Assembly (NCBI GenBank): GCA_017477245.1
Contig: JAFUWY010000014.1
Location: forward strand, 1 to 64,000
From: Bacteroidales bacterium
GTDB taxonomy: Bacteria > Bacteroidota > Bacteroidia > Bacteroidales > UBA932
Reading direction: 5' to 3'
DNA length: 64,000 nucleotides
Positions 1 to 8,648 of this stretch are shown piece after piece. Made by a program: the position numbers and the translations under genes. The notes under the pieces were generated by a model, which did not search any database, was not told the origin of the DNA, and saw nothing but the letters and a program-made list of their open reading frames with translations. How positions within the stretch are numbered: position 1 is the first letter of the stretch; every line of letters starts with the position of its first letter.

Positions 1-1041
1 CCCTGGCGGGGCGCCGGCCCGGGGCTGGGGCCGTGGGCCTACGGGGAGGCGCAGGAGGCTTTCTTCCGGGAGCACCTGGAGACAGCTTCTCCGGCGACGG
101 TGCGGGTGGCGGGCTGTCCGGAGTATGCGTTCAATGAGTTCCTGGGCTTGGGCGTGGAGTATGGCCTGCCGGCCCTGCTGCTTTCCATGCTGTTGATAGT
201 CAGTTCTATTCTCGTTCTTCATCACGCAGAAAGTCCACTTGCCGCGGGTCTGACTGCCTGGGCTGTTTTCGCCTGTGCATCCTATCCATTGTCGGTACCC
301 CAACTCCGGATTCTCGGAACCATCTTTATAATTGTAGCGATTATCGCAGGAACCCTGCAAGCGGCAGGCAGTGCCGTCCCGAAAACTTCGCTTCGCTCAT
401 CCCTCCCACGCCTACCGGCGTGGGTCCCTCCCGCTTACGAGGCCGCGGGTGGCCACGGTTTTCGCGGCGGCACTGCCTGCCGGCTGTTTGCAGGGCTCCT
501 GCCGGTAATATCAGTTGTTTTATTGATTGGATGGATGATGCTCCCTAGGCTGTCTGCCGCTCCGGGCTTGACAGACCGGGAGCAGTTCCGGGAACTGTAC
601 GCGGAAGGTTATGCGCTTCACCAGGCGGGAGAGAATGAGGAGAGCACAAGGGTACTGGAGGAGGGAGCGCTGCTGAGTTGCGATCCGATGTTCGAGATCA
701 TTCTCGGGAAGAACGCGGAGGCGATGGGGAATTATGCTGAGGCGGCAAGGCTCTACGAGAAGGCGCATTACATGGTGCCGTCGCGGTTGTATCCGCTGGT
801 GCGTCTGATGCGTCTGCAGGTCCGTCTGGGCGAGGATGATGCTGCACTGGAGACCGCCCGGGTGATCGTGTCGATGCCGGTGAATGACCGGAACGCCGGG
901 ATGGTCCGGCTGCGGGCGGAGACGCAGGCAACGCTGGACTCGCTGTCCGCGCAGCGTTGTCATCCGGCTGTAAATCATAATGAATTGACAGATAGTGATA
1001 TCCAGAATGACCCGAGGAAAAGACTCCCGGGGTCATTGTAG
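1..1041 (+). CDS. O-antigen ligase/polymerase-like membrane protein, C-terminal part (5' end cut by window)
   Basis: The reading frame is open from base 1, so the gene starts upstream. The visible part has the conserved periplasmic-loop style segment EYAFNEFLGLGVEYG, typical of the Wzy_C ligase/polymerase family, followed by three or more hydrophobic helices. A soluble C-terminal tail (about 590-960) shows TPR-like helices (EGYALHQAGENEESTRVLEE, AEAARLYEKAHYM). Such Bacteroidota proteins join or polymerise surface glycans at the inner membrane. Between two membrane helices lies a Pro/Arg-rich stretch encoded by a palindromic repeat element (352-494) that looks inserted. The family assignment is inference from motifs; the substrate is unknown. 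Confidence 0.6.
   Translation, partial: PWRGAGPGLGPWAYGEAQEAFFREHLETASPATVRVAGCPEYAFNEFLGLGVEYGLPALLLSMLLIVSSILVLHHAESPLAAGLTAWAVFACASYPLSVPQLRILGTIFIIVAIIAGTLQAAGSAVPKTSLRSSLPRLPAWVPPAYEAAGGHGFRGGTACRLFAGLLPVISVVLLIGWMMLPRLSAAPGLTDREQFRELYAEGYALHQAGENEESTRVLEEGALLSCDPMFEIILGKNAEAMGNYAEAARLYEKAHYMVPSRLYPLVRLMRLQVRLGEDDAALETARVIVSMPVNDRNAGMVRLRAETQATLDSLSAQRCHPAVNHNELTDSDIQNDPRKRLPGSL
352..494. repeat. Mosaic palindromic element inside the O-antigen ligase-like gene
   Basis: GGCAGGCAGTGCCG at 363-376 is perfectly inverted at 468-481. The match continues inward to 386/458 with two mismatches and outward through CCCTGCAA (352-359) and TTGCAGGG (487-494). The core holds hairpin CCCACGCC-TACC-GGCGTGGG, two CCCTCCC spacers and a CTTACGAGGCCGCGGGTGGC block that recurs at 8100-8118 in rlmI. 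The element is read through in frame. Confidence 0.8.
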
Positions 1042-1053
1042 AAATGGTTGATA

Positions 1054-1980
1054 ATGAGAGAGAAACGAAAAACGGTTGACCGGATCCTGACGATCGTACT
1101 GTGGGTGCTGATCGTGGCGAACGCGGTGCCGCTGCTGTGGTATGGCACGCGTGCGTTCGTCGCGGACCGCTTCGTGATCAAGGGGGAGTCGATGGAGCCG
1201 ACGCTGCACACGGGCGAGGGTGTGTGGGTGAACAAACTGCTGATGGGTGCGCGGATCTATACGAAGTTCGACTTCGATAACTCGCCGGATCTGCATTGCA
1301 TCCGGATGCCGGGCCTTCGGAAACTGAGGGTGGGGGATGTGGCAGTCTTCAACTATCCCTACGGCCGGGGCGGCGACACGATCGCCTTCAAGATCAACTA
1401 CGTGTACTGCAAACGCTGCTGGGGAGCGCCGGGGGACACGGTGCGGATTGTGGACGGGATGCTGGAGACAGCGAAAACCGTGGTCCGTAAACAATTGAAA
1501 GACAGTAAGAACGCAAAAAAGGGGTGGCTAAAATCAACACCCCGTTTTTCGGAAAAGATTGAAAATGAGGAACATCCTTCCCACGGCAGCAATCTCTTCT
1601 CCTCGCTGGCGCAGCGGATGCAGCAGACCCCGGATTCGGTGCTGCTTCGGATGCGGATGCTGCGTGCGGGTCAGTTCGCGGGGGAACGGGACAACTGGAC
1701 AACGAAGGACTTCGGCCCGATCGTGGTGCCGCGCAAGGGGATGACGATCGCGTTGGACAGCATCAACCGGAAGCATTACGCCCGGGTAATCGACTGGGAG
1801 GAGCGCTGCGGGAAGCCGTCAGGCAGGGGCGTGCAGCGCTCCGGTAATCACACAGCGATCTACACCTTCCGGCAGGACTGGTATTTCTTCGTGGGTGACA
1901 ACGTGACGAACAGCCGGGACAGCCGCTTCTTTGGCTTCGTGCCGGCGGACTTCGTCATCGGGATCGTACCGGGTCGATAA
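1054..1980 (+). CDS. lepB: Signal peptidase I (S26 family)
   Basis: This is a membrane-anchored serine/lysine protease that removes signal peptides at the periplasmic face. An N-terminal transmembrane helix (residues about 10-30) precedes the catalytic serine motif GESMEPTL (Ser46). The general-base lysine is Lys120 in CKRCWGAPGD, followed by the box around GDTVRI, and the C-terminal VGDNVTNSRDSR motif is present. I chose the ATG at 1054; a TTG at 1048 in the same frame is also open. The gene starts 12 bp after the preceding gene and is probably cotranscribed. A low-GC Lys-rich stretch (about residues 145-180) between conserved blocks is not typical and carries a hairpin (1515-1549). Confidence 0.92.
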   Translation: MREKRKTVDRILTIVLWVLIVANAVPLLWYGTRAFVADRFVIKGESMEPTLHTGEGVWVNKLLMGARIYTKFDFDNSPDLHCIRMPGLRKLRVGDVAVFNYPYGRGGDTIAFKINYVYCKRCWGAPGDTVRIVDGMLETAKTVVRKQLKDSKNAKKGWLKSTPRFSEKIENEEHPSHGSNLFSSLAQRMQQTPDSVLLRMRMLRAGQFAGERDNWTTKDFGPIVVPRKGMTIALDSINRKHYARVIDWEERCGKPSGRGVQRSGNHTAIYTFRQDWYFFVGDNVTNSRDSRFFGFVPADFVIGIVPGR

Positions 1981-1995
1981 AAATTTTCGAAGGCA

Positions 1996-2026
1996 TTGGT
2001 TTTCATCCGGAAAAGTGCTAAATTTG
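1996..2026 (+). promoter_or_regulatory. Promoter of gap
   Basis: TTG (1996-1998), 20 bp, then TAAATTTG (2019-2026). This matches the Bacteroidota -33 TTTG / -7 TAnnTTTG consensus and leaves a leader of about 60 nt before the gap ATG. Confidence 0.8.
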
Positions 2027-2085
2027 CGACGCTTTTCAGAAGGTTAGAAGTTAAGCAATTGATTTATTAACAATTTATAGTCTAA

Positions 2086-3090
<1,005 letters not shown>

Positions 3091-3118
3091 TCCGGAGAGA
3101 TTCCAAGACATTTTTCAG

Positions 3119-3146
3119 AAGGATGGCAGGATTCTGCCATCCTTTT
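3119..3146 (+). terminator. Intrinsic terminator of gap
   Basis: Perfect 11-bp stem AAGGATGGCAG / CTGCCATCCTT with loop GATT, followed by TTTTG. The promoter box of the next gene begins three bases later. Confidence 0.9.
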
Positions 3147-3148
3147 GT

Positions 3149-3156
3149 TATATTTG
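3149..3156 (+). promoter_or_regulatory. -7 box for pepC operon
   Basis: TATATTTG (TAnnTTTG) directly after the gap terminator, 29 bp before the pepC ATG. No good -33 TTTG is seen; that region is occupied by the terminator stem. Confidence 0.7.
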
Positions 3157-3185
3157 TACATTGAAAACCAATCTATCATGAAGCA

Positions 3186-4382
3186 ATGAAGAGATTTATC
3201 CTTTTTGCTGCCGCCCTCGTATGCATGGGCGCAACCGTTTCCGCGCAGCAGCGTACTGCCGCGCCGGCATTCCCGGAGTACACGTTTACCACGGTGAAAG
3301 CCGCCCCGATCACTTCCATCAAGAACCAGGCGAGCAGCGGGACCTGCTGGTCCTTCTCCGCCATCAGCTTCCTGGAGTCCGAGGCCATCCGCCTCTGCAA
3401 CATCAAGGACGAGGCGAAGTATCCCGATTTCTCCGAGTTCTACGTGGTGGGCAACTCCTATAAGGAGCGCGCCGAGAAATACGTCCGCCTGGACGGCAAG
3501 CTGAATTTCAGCGTCGGGTCCGGCTGCGGCGACGCCCTCGACATCGTCAAGAACCACGGCATCGTGCCCAACGAGCAGGTGACCGGCGTCAACTACGGCA
3601 CCCCGCTCCCTTCCCAGTCCGAACTGGACAACGTCCTGCTCGGCTACGTGGAGGCCATCGCCAAGAGCCGCAAGCCCTCGACGGCCTGGAAGCGCGGCTT
3701 CGCCGCCATCGTGGACGAGTACTTCGGCAAGGCTTCCGACACCTTCACCGTGGACGGCAAGCAGTATACCGCCGCTTCCTACCGCGACGCGATGAAGATC
3801 AACGCCGACGACTACATCGAACTGACTTCCTTCACGCACCATCCGTTCTACACCTGGTTCGCCCTCGAGGTGGCCGACAACTGGCGCGGTACGCAGTCCT
3901 ACAACGTCCCCATCGACGAGATGATGGCTGTCCTGGACAATGCCCTGGAGAACGGCTATACCGCCTGCTGGGGCGCGGACGTGAGCCACACCGGCTTCAC
4001 CCGTGACGGCCTTGGCATCCTGGTGGCCCCGCAGGCCGCCCCTGCCGCCGGTTCCGACCAGCAGCGCTGGGTCGGAAGCGACGCTGCTGCCGCAGCTGCC
4101 CGTCCCGTCGAGATCAAGGAAGCCGTGCCTACGCAGGAGTCCCGTCAGGAGGAGTTTGACAACAAGACCATGACCGACGACCACGGTATGCATATCTTCG
4201 GCATCGCCAAGGACCAGAACGGCAAGAAGTACTACATGGTCAAGAACTCCTGGGGCGAGACCGGCCGCTACAAGGGTATCTGGTATGTGACCGAGGCATT
4301 CGTCAAGGCCCAGACCCTGGACATCACCATCCACAAGGATGCCCTGACCAAGAGCCTGAAGACGAAGCTGGGCGTCAAGTAA
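3186..4382 (+). CDS. pepC: Secreted C1-family cysteine peptidase (aminopeptidase C / bleomycin hydrolase type)
   Basis: Papain-fold peptidase with a cleavable signal peptide (MKRFILFAAALVCMGATVSA|QQ), so probably periplasmic. The active-site cysteine lies in SSGTCWSFS, the histidine in DDHGMHIFGIA and the asparagine in VKNSWGE, in the order expected for bleomycin hydrolase-type enzymes. The length (398 aa) is near that of Bacteroidota secreted PepC. An Ala/Pro-rich stretch (about residues 280-315) is a likely surface loop. It begins a + strand gene cluster; its stop codon overlaps the pssA start (TAATG). It probably trims peptides taken up in the periplasm. Confidence 0.9.
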   Translation: MKRFILFAAALVCMGATVSAQQRTAAPAFPEYTFTTVKAAPITSIKNQASSGTCWSFSAISFLESEAIRLCNIKDEAKYPDFSEFYVVGNSYKERAEKYVRLDGKLNFSVGSGCGDALDIVKNHGIVPNEQVTGVNYGTPLPSQSELDNVLLGYVEAIAKSRKPSTAWKRGFAAIVDEYFGKASDTFTVDGKQYTAASYRDAMKINADDYIELTSFTHHPFYTWFALEVADNWRGTQSYNVPIDEMMAVLDNALENGYTACWGADVSHTGFTRDGLGILVAPQAAPAAGSDQQRWVGSDAAAAAARPVEIKEAVPTQESRQEEFDNKTMTDDHGMHIFGIAKDQNGKKYYMVKNSWGETGRYKGIWYVTEAFVKAQTLDITIHKDALTKSLKTKLGVK

Positions 4383-5101
4383 TGGCGTTCCGCAAGCATA
4401 TTCCCAACCTGATCACCTCGATGAATCTCGTCTGCGGGCTCATCGGGGTGATCATGGTCTTCAGATCCCGGCTGGACCTGGCGTTCTACTGCATGCTGGC
4501 GGCGGCCGTTTTCGATTTCCTGGACGGCTTTGCTGCGCGGCTGCTGGACGCGTATTCCGACACGGGGAAGGAGCTTGATTCGCTCTGCGACCTGGTCAGT
4601 TTCGGCGTACTGCCGGGCCTGATGCTGTGCATCCTGATGCAGACCTTCCGGTTCAGCGACGGCTGGCTGTGCTGGCTGCCCCTGGTCCTGGCCGTCTTCA
4701 GCGCCCTGCGCCTGGCGAAGTTCAACGTGGACGCGCGTCAAGCACACGGTTTCCTGGGCCTGCCCACGCCTGCGGCGGCCCTGCTGTGCGGCGCGCTTTG
4801 CTGCTACTGCTGCCACGCTCCCGTGGAGTTCCTCTCCACGTGGGTGGCCGGTCCGGTCTTCGTGCCGCTGCTCTCCGTGATCCTGAGCGCCCTGCTGGTC
4901 TGCGAGATCCCGATGTTTTCCTTCAAGATGCACAAGGATGACAGCCGGATGCTGCAGGTCAAGCGCATGACCCTGGTCGCCTTCATCCTGGCGGCCGTCG
5001 TGTTCTGCCTGGTGGCCGGACACCACTGGTCGCTGGCCGTGCTGCTCGGGTTCTTGTTCTATGTCCTGAATAACCTGGTTTACGCCCTCTTCAAGCTATG
5101 A
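4382..5101 (+). CDS. pssA: CDP-diacylglycerol-serine O-phosphatidyltransferase
   Basis: Integral membrane enzyme making phosphatidylserine from CDP-diacylglycerol and serine, the first step to phosphatidylethanolamine. The full CDP-alcohol phosphotransferase signature is visible at residues 45-70: D45-x2-D48-G-x2-A-R53-x8-G62-x3-D66-x3-D70 (DFLDGFAAR...GKELDSLCD). Several hydrophobic helices follow. 239 aa is typical. Its start overlaps the pepC stop by one base and its end overlaps the next gene by 4 bp, so translation is likely coupled. Confidence 0.93.
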   Translation: MAFRKHIPNLITSMNLVCGLIGVIMVFRSRLDLAFYCMLAAAVFDFLDGFAARLLDAYSDTGKELDSLCDLVSFGVLPGLMLCILMQTFRFSDGWLCWLPLVLAVFSALRLAKFNVDARQAHGFLGLPTPAAALLCGALCCYCCHAPVEFLSTWVAGPVFVPLLSVILSALLVCEIPMFSFKMHKDDSRMLQVKRMTLVAFILAAVVFCLVAGHHWSLAVLLGFLFYVLNNLVYALFKL

Positions 5102-6213
5102 TCCCCGCTGATGTCCGCCGTGCGGCGCTTCCGTTGCTGCTGCCCCTCCTGCTGCTCGCTGCCTCTTGTGACCGGCAGACGGAGGAGGCCCGTCCTACCA
5201 TCCCGCTGGTCCGTGAGATTCTCTCGGACCGGGCCGACTACCGGGCCCTGGTGCTCCGGGCCGCGGCGCCCAAGCCGGCATCGGACATCGCGATCATCGG
5301 CTCCGAGTTCGCTTGCGAACAACTCGCCGAGCAGTTCTGTTTCCGGGACGAGCAGGACAATGTCGACGCCAGACGGCACGGCGACGGCCTTCCCGATTTT
5401 GCCGGCGAGACTTTCGTCTGCATCGAGGATGCCCGTCCGTACGAGTCCGTCCTGGAAGAGAATGGCGAGGAGGAGCTGCGCCGCCAGACGGTCCTGCGCG
5501 TGCTCGCCGCGCTGGACACGACGGTGCACATCAGCCCGTACGACGTGGACGGCCTGTCGACGAAGGGCCGGTCCAAGATGGTGGTCCTGGCGGATCCCTA
5601 CCTGGCGGAGTACGGCGGTTTCGACGTGGATACGCTGCTGCGCAGCACCGACTGCGCCGTGCCCGTGATCAGTCCCGTCGAGCGGATGATCGGCCGCGCC
5701 TTCGAGAAGTCCGGCCGTGGCGATCCCACCGTCGCCATCCTCTGCGCCCCGCAGTTTGCCGGCAGCGGCATCTACGAGCGTATCTTTGCGCGCATGGCCG
5801 GCGAGCGCGGCCTGCAAGGCGCTTCTTGCGTGGTATCCGGCGTGGAGCGGAAAGACAGCCTGCTCCGCCGGTTCCTGCGCGGCTATCTGGAGGGCGGGCA
5901 GGCCCGGCCCCTGGATGCCGTGCTGATCGACGACCTGTCGGTCAACCCCGACTCGCTGAAATTCGAGTTGGCAGAAATCGTGTCCGTGATGAACGAGAGT
6001 TCGATGACCTACGGACGACTGATCCCCAGGGATTTCTTCTTCCTCAACGCATTCGAGGAAGTGGCGGACTGCGCCCATGATTTCCTGCGGGACCACAACC
6101 TCTTTACACACAATATCGCAATGCCCAGGATATCGGTCTACCGTCCGGCCAAGCGTCCGGACGCAGACGACGGATCGATCATCCTGATCCCCGCTTCTTA
6201 TGTTCAAAATTAG
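5098..6213 (+). CDS. Predicted lipoprotein of unknown function
   Basis: No family is recognised with confidence. The N-terminus has a signal with lipobox LLAASC (Cys23 or so), so the mature protein is probably anchored in the envelope. The rest (371 aa) is soluble and alternates hydrophobic strands and helices (ASDIAIIGSEFACEQ, KMVVLADPYLAEYG, PTVAILCAPQFAGSGIYE, DAVLIDDLSVNPDS). This resembles a periplasmic-binding-protein or surrogate Rossmann fold, but that is inference. It overlaps pssA by 4 bp and the exonuclease by 14 bp, and is clearly part of the same operon. Confidence 0.8.
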   Translation: MIPADVRRAALPLLLPLLLLAASCDRQTEEARPTIPLVREILSDRADYRALVLRAAAPKPASDIAIIGSEFACEQLAEQFCFRDEQDNVDARRHGDGLPDFAGETFVCIEDARPYESVLEENGEEELRRQTVLRVLAALDTTVHISPYDVDGLSTKGRSKMVVLADPYLAEYGGFDVDTLLRSTDCAVPVISPVERMIGRAFEKSGRGDPTVAILCAPQFAGSGIYERIFARMAGERGLQGASCVVSGVERKDSLLRRFLRGYLEGGQARPLDAVLIDDLSVNPDSLKFELAEIVSVMNESSMTYGRLIPRDFFFLNAFEEVADCAHDFLRDHNLFTHNIAMPRISVYRPAKRPDADDGSIILIPASYVQN

Positions 6214-7105
6214 CATCCAGTCAGAAGAAATTGAGAAAATGCCCCTCGGATCTTTCCCCGGCAAGATCCAGGTAATCGATAAAGTAGGATTCGAATTCCT
6301 GAAGGCGGTGGCCTACCTGCGCACGCAGAAGATCATCGGCTTCGACACGGAGACGCGCCCGGTCTTCGCTCCGGGCCAGCACCACAACCACGTCGCGCTC
6401 CTGCAGCTTTCCGGGCCCCGGAAGGCCTACCTGTTCCGCGTCGGCCGGCTGGGGATGCCGAAACTCCTGTGCAACGTGATGGCCAATCCGCATATCCTCA
6501 AGGTCGGTGCCGCCGTCCACGACGATGTCCGCGGCCTCCAGTACTACCAGAAGTTCAAGGAGCAGGGCTATGTGGACCTCCAGAAGATCGCTTACGAGTG
6601 GGGGATCCGTGACAAGAGTGTCAAGAAACTGGCTGCCAATATCCTGGGTGTCAAGATTTCGAAGTCCCAGCAGCTTTCCAACTGGGAGGCCGAGGAGCTT
6701 TCCCCGGCGCAGCAGATGTACGCGGCGACGGATGCCTGGGTGTGCCGCGAGATGTACCTCAAGCTTCTCCAGCAGGAGAAGCATCCGCTGACCCCCGAGC
6801 AGCTGAATCCGCCGCAGCCCCAGCAGCCGGCGCAGCCGAAGGCGGAGGGGAAGAAGGCCGCCAAGGAGGCTGCCGCCCCGGCGGAGGAGAAGGAAGTGCT
6901 GACTCCTTCGCAGAAGCGCCGTCGCCGGCGCAAGAAGGCCAAGGCGGCCGCTGCCGCCGCGGCTGCCGCCGATCCGGCGGCGAAGGTGCAGGCCGCCGCT
7001 CCCGCAGAGGCTCCTGCGGCTGCGGAGGATAAGCCCAAGCCCAAGCGCCGCAGGCGCCATCGTAAACCCAAGCAGGCGCAGGAGGCGCCGCAGGACAATG
7101 GTTAA
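6200..7105 (+). CDS. 3'-5' exonuclease of the RNase D/DEDDy type with a basic low-complexity tail
   Basis: The N-terminal two thirds (residues about 20-195) form a DEDD exonuclease domain: GFDTET supplies the first D/E pair, VGAAVHDDVRGL the second aspartate, and YAATDAWVCREMY the Y-x3-D motif. This marks the DEDDy subclass, like RNase D and WRN-type exonucleases. Residues about 200-301 are Ala/Pro-rich with Arg/Lys blocks (KRRRRRKKAK, KPKRRRRHRKPK), absent from classic RNase D, and probably bind nucleic acid. It overlaps rlmI by 8 bp, suggesting a link to RNA maturation. The exact substrate is not shown by sequence. Confidence 0.88.
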   Translation: MFKISIQSEEIEKMPLGSFPGKIQVIDKVGFEFLKAVAYLRTQKIIGFDTETRPVFAPGQHHNHVALLQLSGPRKAYLFRVGRLGMPKLLCNVMANPHILKVGAAVHDDVRGLQYYQKFKEQGYVDLQKIAYEWGIRDKSVKKLAANILGVKISKSQQLSNWEAEELSPAQQMYAATDAWVCREMYLKLLQQEKHPLTPEQLNPPQPQQPAQPKAEGKKAAKEAAAPAEEKEVLTPSQKRRRRRKKAKAAAAAAAAADPAAKVQAAAPAEAPAAAEDKPKPKRRRRHRKPKQAQEAPQDNG

Positions 7106-8627
7106 GGTCTTCCTCAAACACGGCCGCGACGAGTCGTTGCGCCGTTTCCATCCGTGGGTCTTCAGCGGCGCCGTCGCCCAGGTGCAGGGGAGCCCTGCGG
7201 AGGGCGATATCGTCGGCGTGTACAGTGCCGAGGGGCAGTTCCTGGCTTCCGGCCACTGGCAGGTCGGTTCCATCGCCGTGCGTATCCTTTCGTTCGACGC
7301 CGATCCCACGGCGCCGGATTTCTGGGTCAATTCCATCGCCCGCGCGCTGGAAGTCCGCAAGGCTGTCGGGTTGTACTCTCCTCTTCCGCATCTTGCTGAT
7401 GATCCCGCGAGCGGGCCGGATCGCGATAGCGATTATCCGGCCATCCCCCTCGAGGGGGCGCAGGGGGTGAAAGCAGAGCGAAGCATGTCGTCGCAGACGA
7501 CATGCTTCCGTTTGGTGCACGGAGAGGGGGACGGGCTGCCCGGGCTGATTATCGACTGGTATGACGGCGTGTGCGTGATGCAGGCCCATTCGGTGGGCAT
7601 GTTCCGCGCCAAGATGCAGATCTGCGAGGCGCTCAGGACCGTGTTCGGCGACCGGCTGAAGGCGGTCTACGACAAGAGTTCCGGCACGGCGCCGTTCAAG
7701 GCCGGGCTCGACCTGGTCGACGGCTACCTTTGGCGCGCCGAGGGCTTTACCGCATCTGAAGCCGTGGTTTATGAGAACGGCCGCAAGTTCCTGGTAAACT
7801 GGGAGGAAGGTCAGAAGACCGGGTTCTTCCTGGACCAGCGGGACAACCGTGCGCTGGTGGGTAAGTATGCCGCCGGCAGGCGCGTGCTCAACCTCTTCTG
7901 CTACACCGGTGGCTTCAGCATCTATGCCCTGACCGCCGGCGCGGCGCAGGTCGACTCCGTCGACTCCTCCGCCAAGGCCATGTCCCTGGTGGAACGCAAC
8001 ATCGCATTGAATTCCGCTTCGCTTCCCGGCAGCTCCCCTCACCAGCCGTCCGGCGATGCCGGACCCCTCCCACAGCCTTCGGCTGCGGGCCCCTCCCTCT
8101 TACGAAGCCGAGGGTGGCTACGGGCTGGCGAGGGGACTGCCGCGTCCGCTTCGCAGATTGCTGTCGGTTCTTCAAGCGGGCCGGATCGCGATAGCGATTA
8201 TCCGGCCATCCCCCTCGAGGGGGCGCAGGGGGTGAAGGAAGAAAATTCGCAGAAATTGTGCAGCAATTTCTGCGAAGACGCAATAGAGTTTTTGAAAAAG
8301 ATACCGGAGGGGATATACGATCTGATGATCGTCGATCCGCCGGCATTCGCCAAGCACCGCGGCGCGCTCAAGAACGCCCTCCGCGCCTACCAGCGCCTCA
8401 ACGCCGCCGCCATTGCCAAGGTAGCGCCCGGCGGCCTGGTCTTCACCTTCAGCTGCTCGCAGGTGGTCGACAAGATCACCTTCGCCAACACGGTCTTCTC
8501 CGCCGCCGCCCAGACGGGCCGGAGCGTGCGGATCCTCGACCGGCTCTGCCAGGGTGCCGACCACCCTGTCAGCATCTACCACCCCGAAGGGGAATACCTC
8601 AAGGGGTTGCTGCTGTACGTAGAATAA
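7098..8627 (+). CDS. rlmI: Class I SAM-dependent rRNA (cytosine-C5)-methyltransferase, RlmI family, with in-frame insertions
   Basis: Cytoplasmic enzyme expected to methylate 23S rRNA. The N-terminal PUA-like part (KHGRDESLRRFHPWVFSGAV) and the catalytic domain (RVLNLFCYTGGFSIYA, DLMIVDPPAFAKHRGAL, FTFSCSQVV) are conserved and uninterrupted. The protein is 509 aa, whereas the family is usually about 390-400. The excess lies in two blocks, residues about 93-134 and 311-383, both encoded by palindromic repeat DNA. Both contain the same 20-residue peptide beginning SGPDRDSDYPAIP. No stop or frameshift is introduced. Either the blocks are tolerated loops or the protein is impaired; I infer the former because all motifs remain intact. 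Confidence 0.88.
   Translation: MVKVFLKHGRDESLRRFHPWVFSGAVAQVQGSPAEGDIVGVYSAEGQFLASGHWQVGSIAVRILSFDADPTAPDFWVNSIARALEVRKAVGLYSPLPHLADDPASGPDRDSDYPAIPLEGAQGVKAERSMSSQTTCFRLVHGEGDGLPGLIIDWYDGVCVMQAHSVGMFRAKMQICEALRTVFGDRLKAVYDKSSGTAPFKAGLDLVDGYLWRAEGFTASEAVVYENGRKFLVNWEEGQKTGFFLDQRDNRALVGKYAAGRRVLNLFCYTGGFSIYALTAGAAQVDSVDSSAKAMSLVERNIALNSASLPGSSPHQPSGDAGPLPQPSAAGPSLLRSRGWLRAGEGTAASASQIAVGSSSGPDRDSDYPAIPLEGAQGVKEENSQKLCSNFCEDAIEFLKKIPEGIYDLMIVDPPAFAKHRGALKNALRAYQRLNAAAIAKVAPGGLVFTFSCSQVVDKITFANTVFSAAAQTGRSVRILDRLCQGADHPVSIYHPEGEYLKGLLLYVE
7411..7508. repeat. In-frame repeat element, copy A, in rlmI
   Basis: Bases 7411-7471 are identical over 61 bp to 8176-8236. The core contains GGCCGGAT...ATCCGGCC arms around ATCGC-GATA-GCGAT, then the perfect palindrome CCCCCTCGAGGGGG. 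Nine bases later follows a locus-specific perfect hairpin, GAAGCATGTCGTC (7480-7492) / GACGACATGCTTC (7496-7508), with a 3-nt loop. Confidence 0.92.
8028..8141. repeat. Mosaic palindromic element in rlmI
   Basis: Left arm 8028-8047 and right arm 8123-8141 are inverted copies apart from one mismatch and one indel (GGCAGCTCCCCTCACCAGCC / GGCTGGCGAGGGGACTGCC). Inside are hairpins GTCCGGC-GAT-GCCGGAC and CAGCC-TTC-GGCTG separated by CCCTCCC spacers, then CTTACGAAGCCGAGGGTGGC, shared with the element at 352-494. A 9-bp direct repeat CCGCTTCGC (8014-8022 and 8146-8154) flanks it. Confidence 0.85.
8176..8276. repeat. In-frame repeat element, copy B, in rlmI
   Basis: Second copy of the 61-bp core (8176-8236), in the same reading phase as copy A (distance 765 bp = 255 codons). 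It is again followed by a locus-specific perfect hairpin, TTCGCAGAAATTG (8246-8258) / CAATTTCTGCGAA (8264-8276), with a 5-nt loop. The hairpin sequence is unrelated to the one at copy A, though both have 13-bp arms. Confidence 0.92.
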
Positions 8628-8648
8628 CCATACATACCACATAGCACC

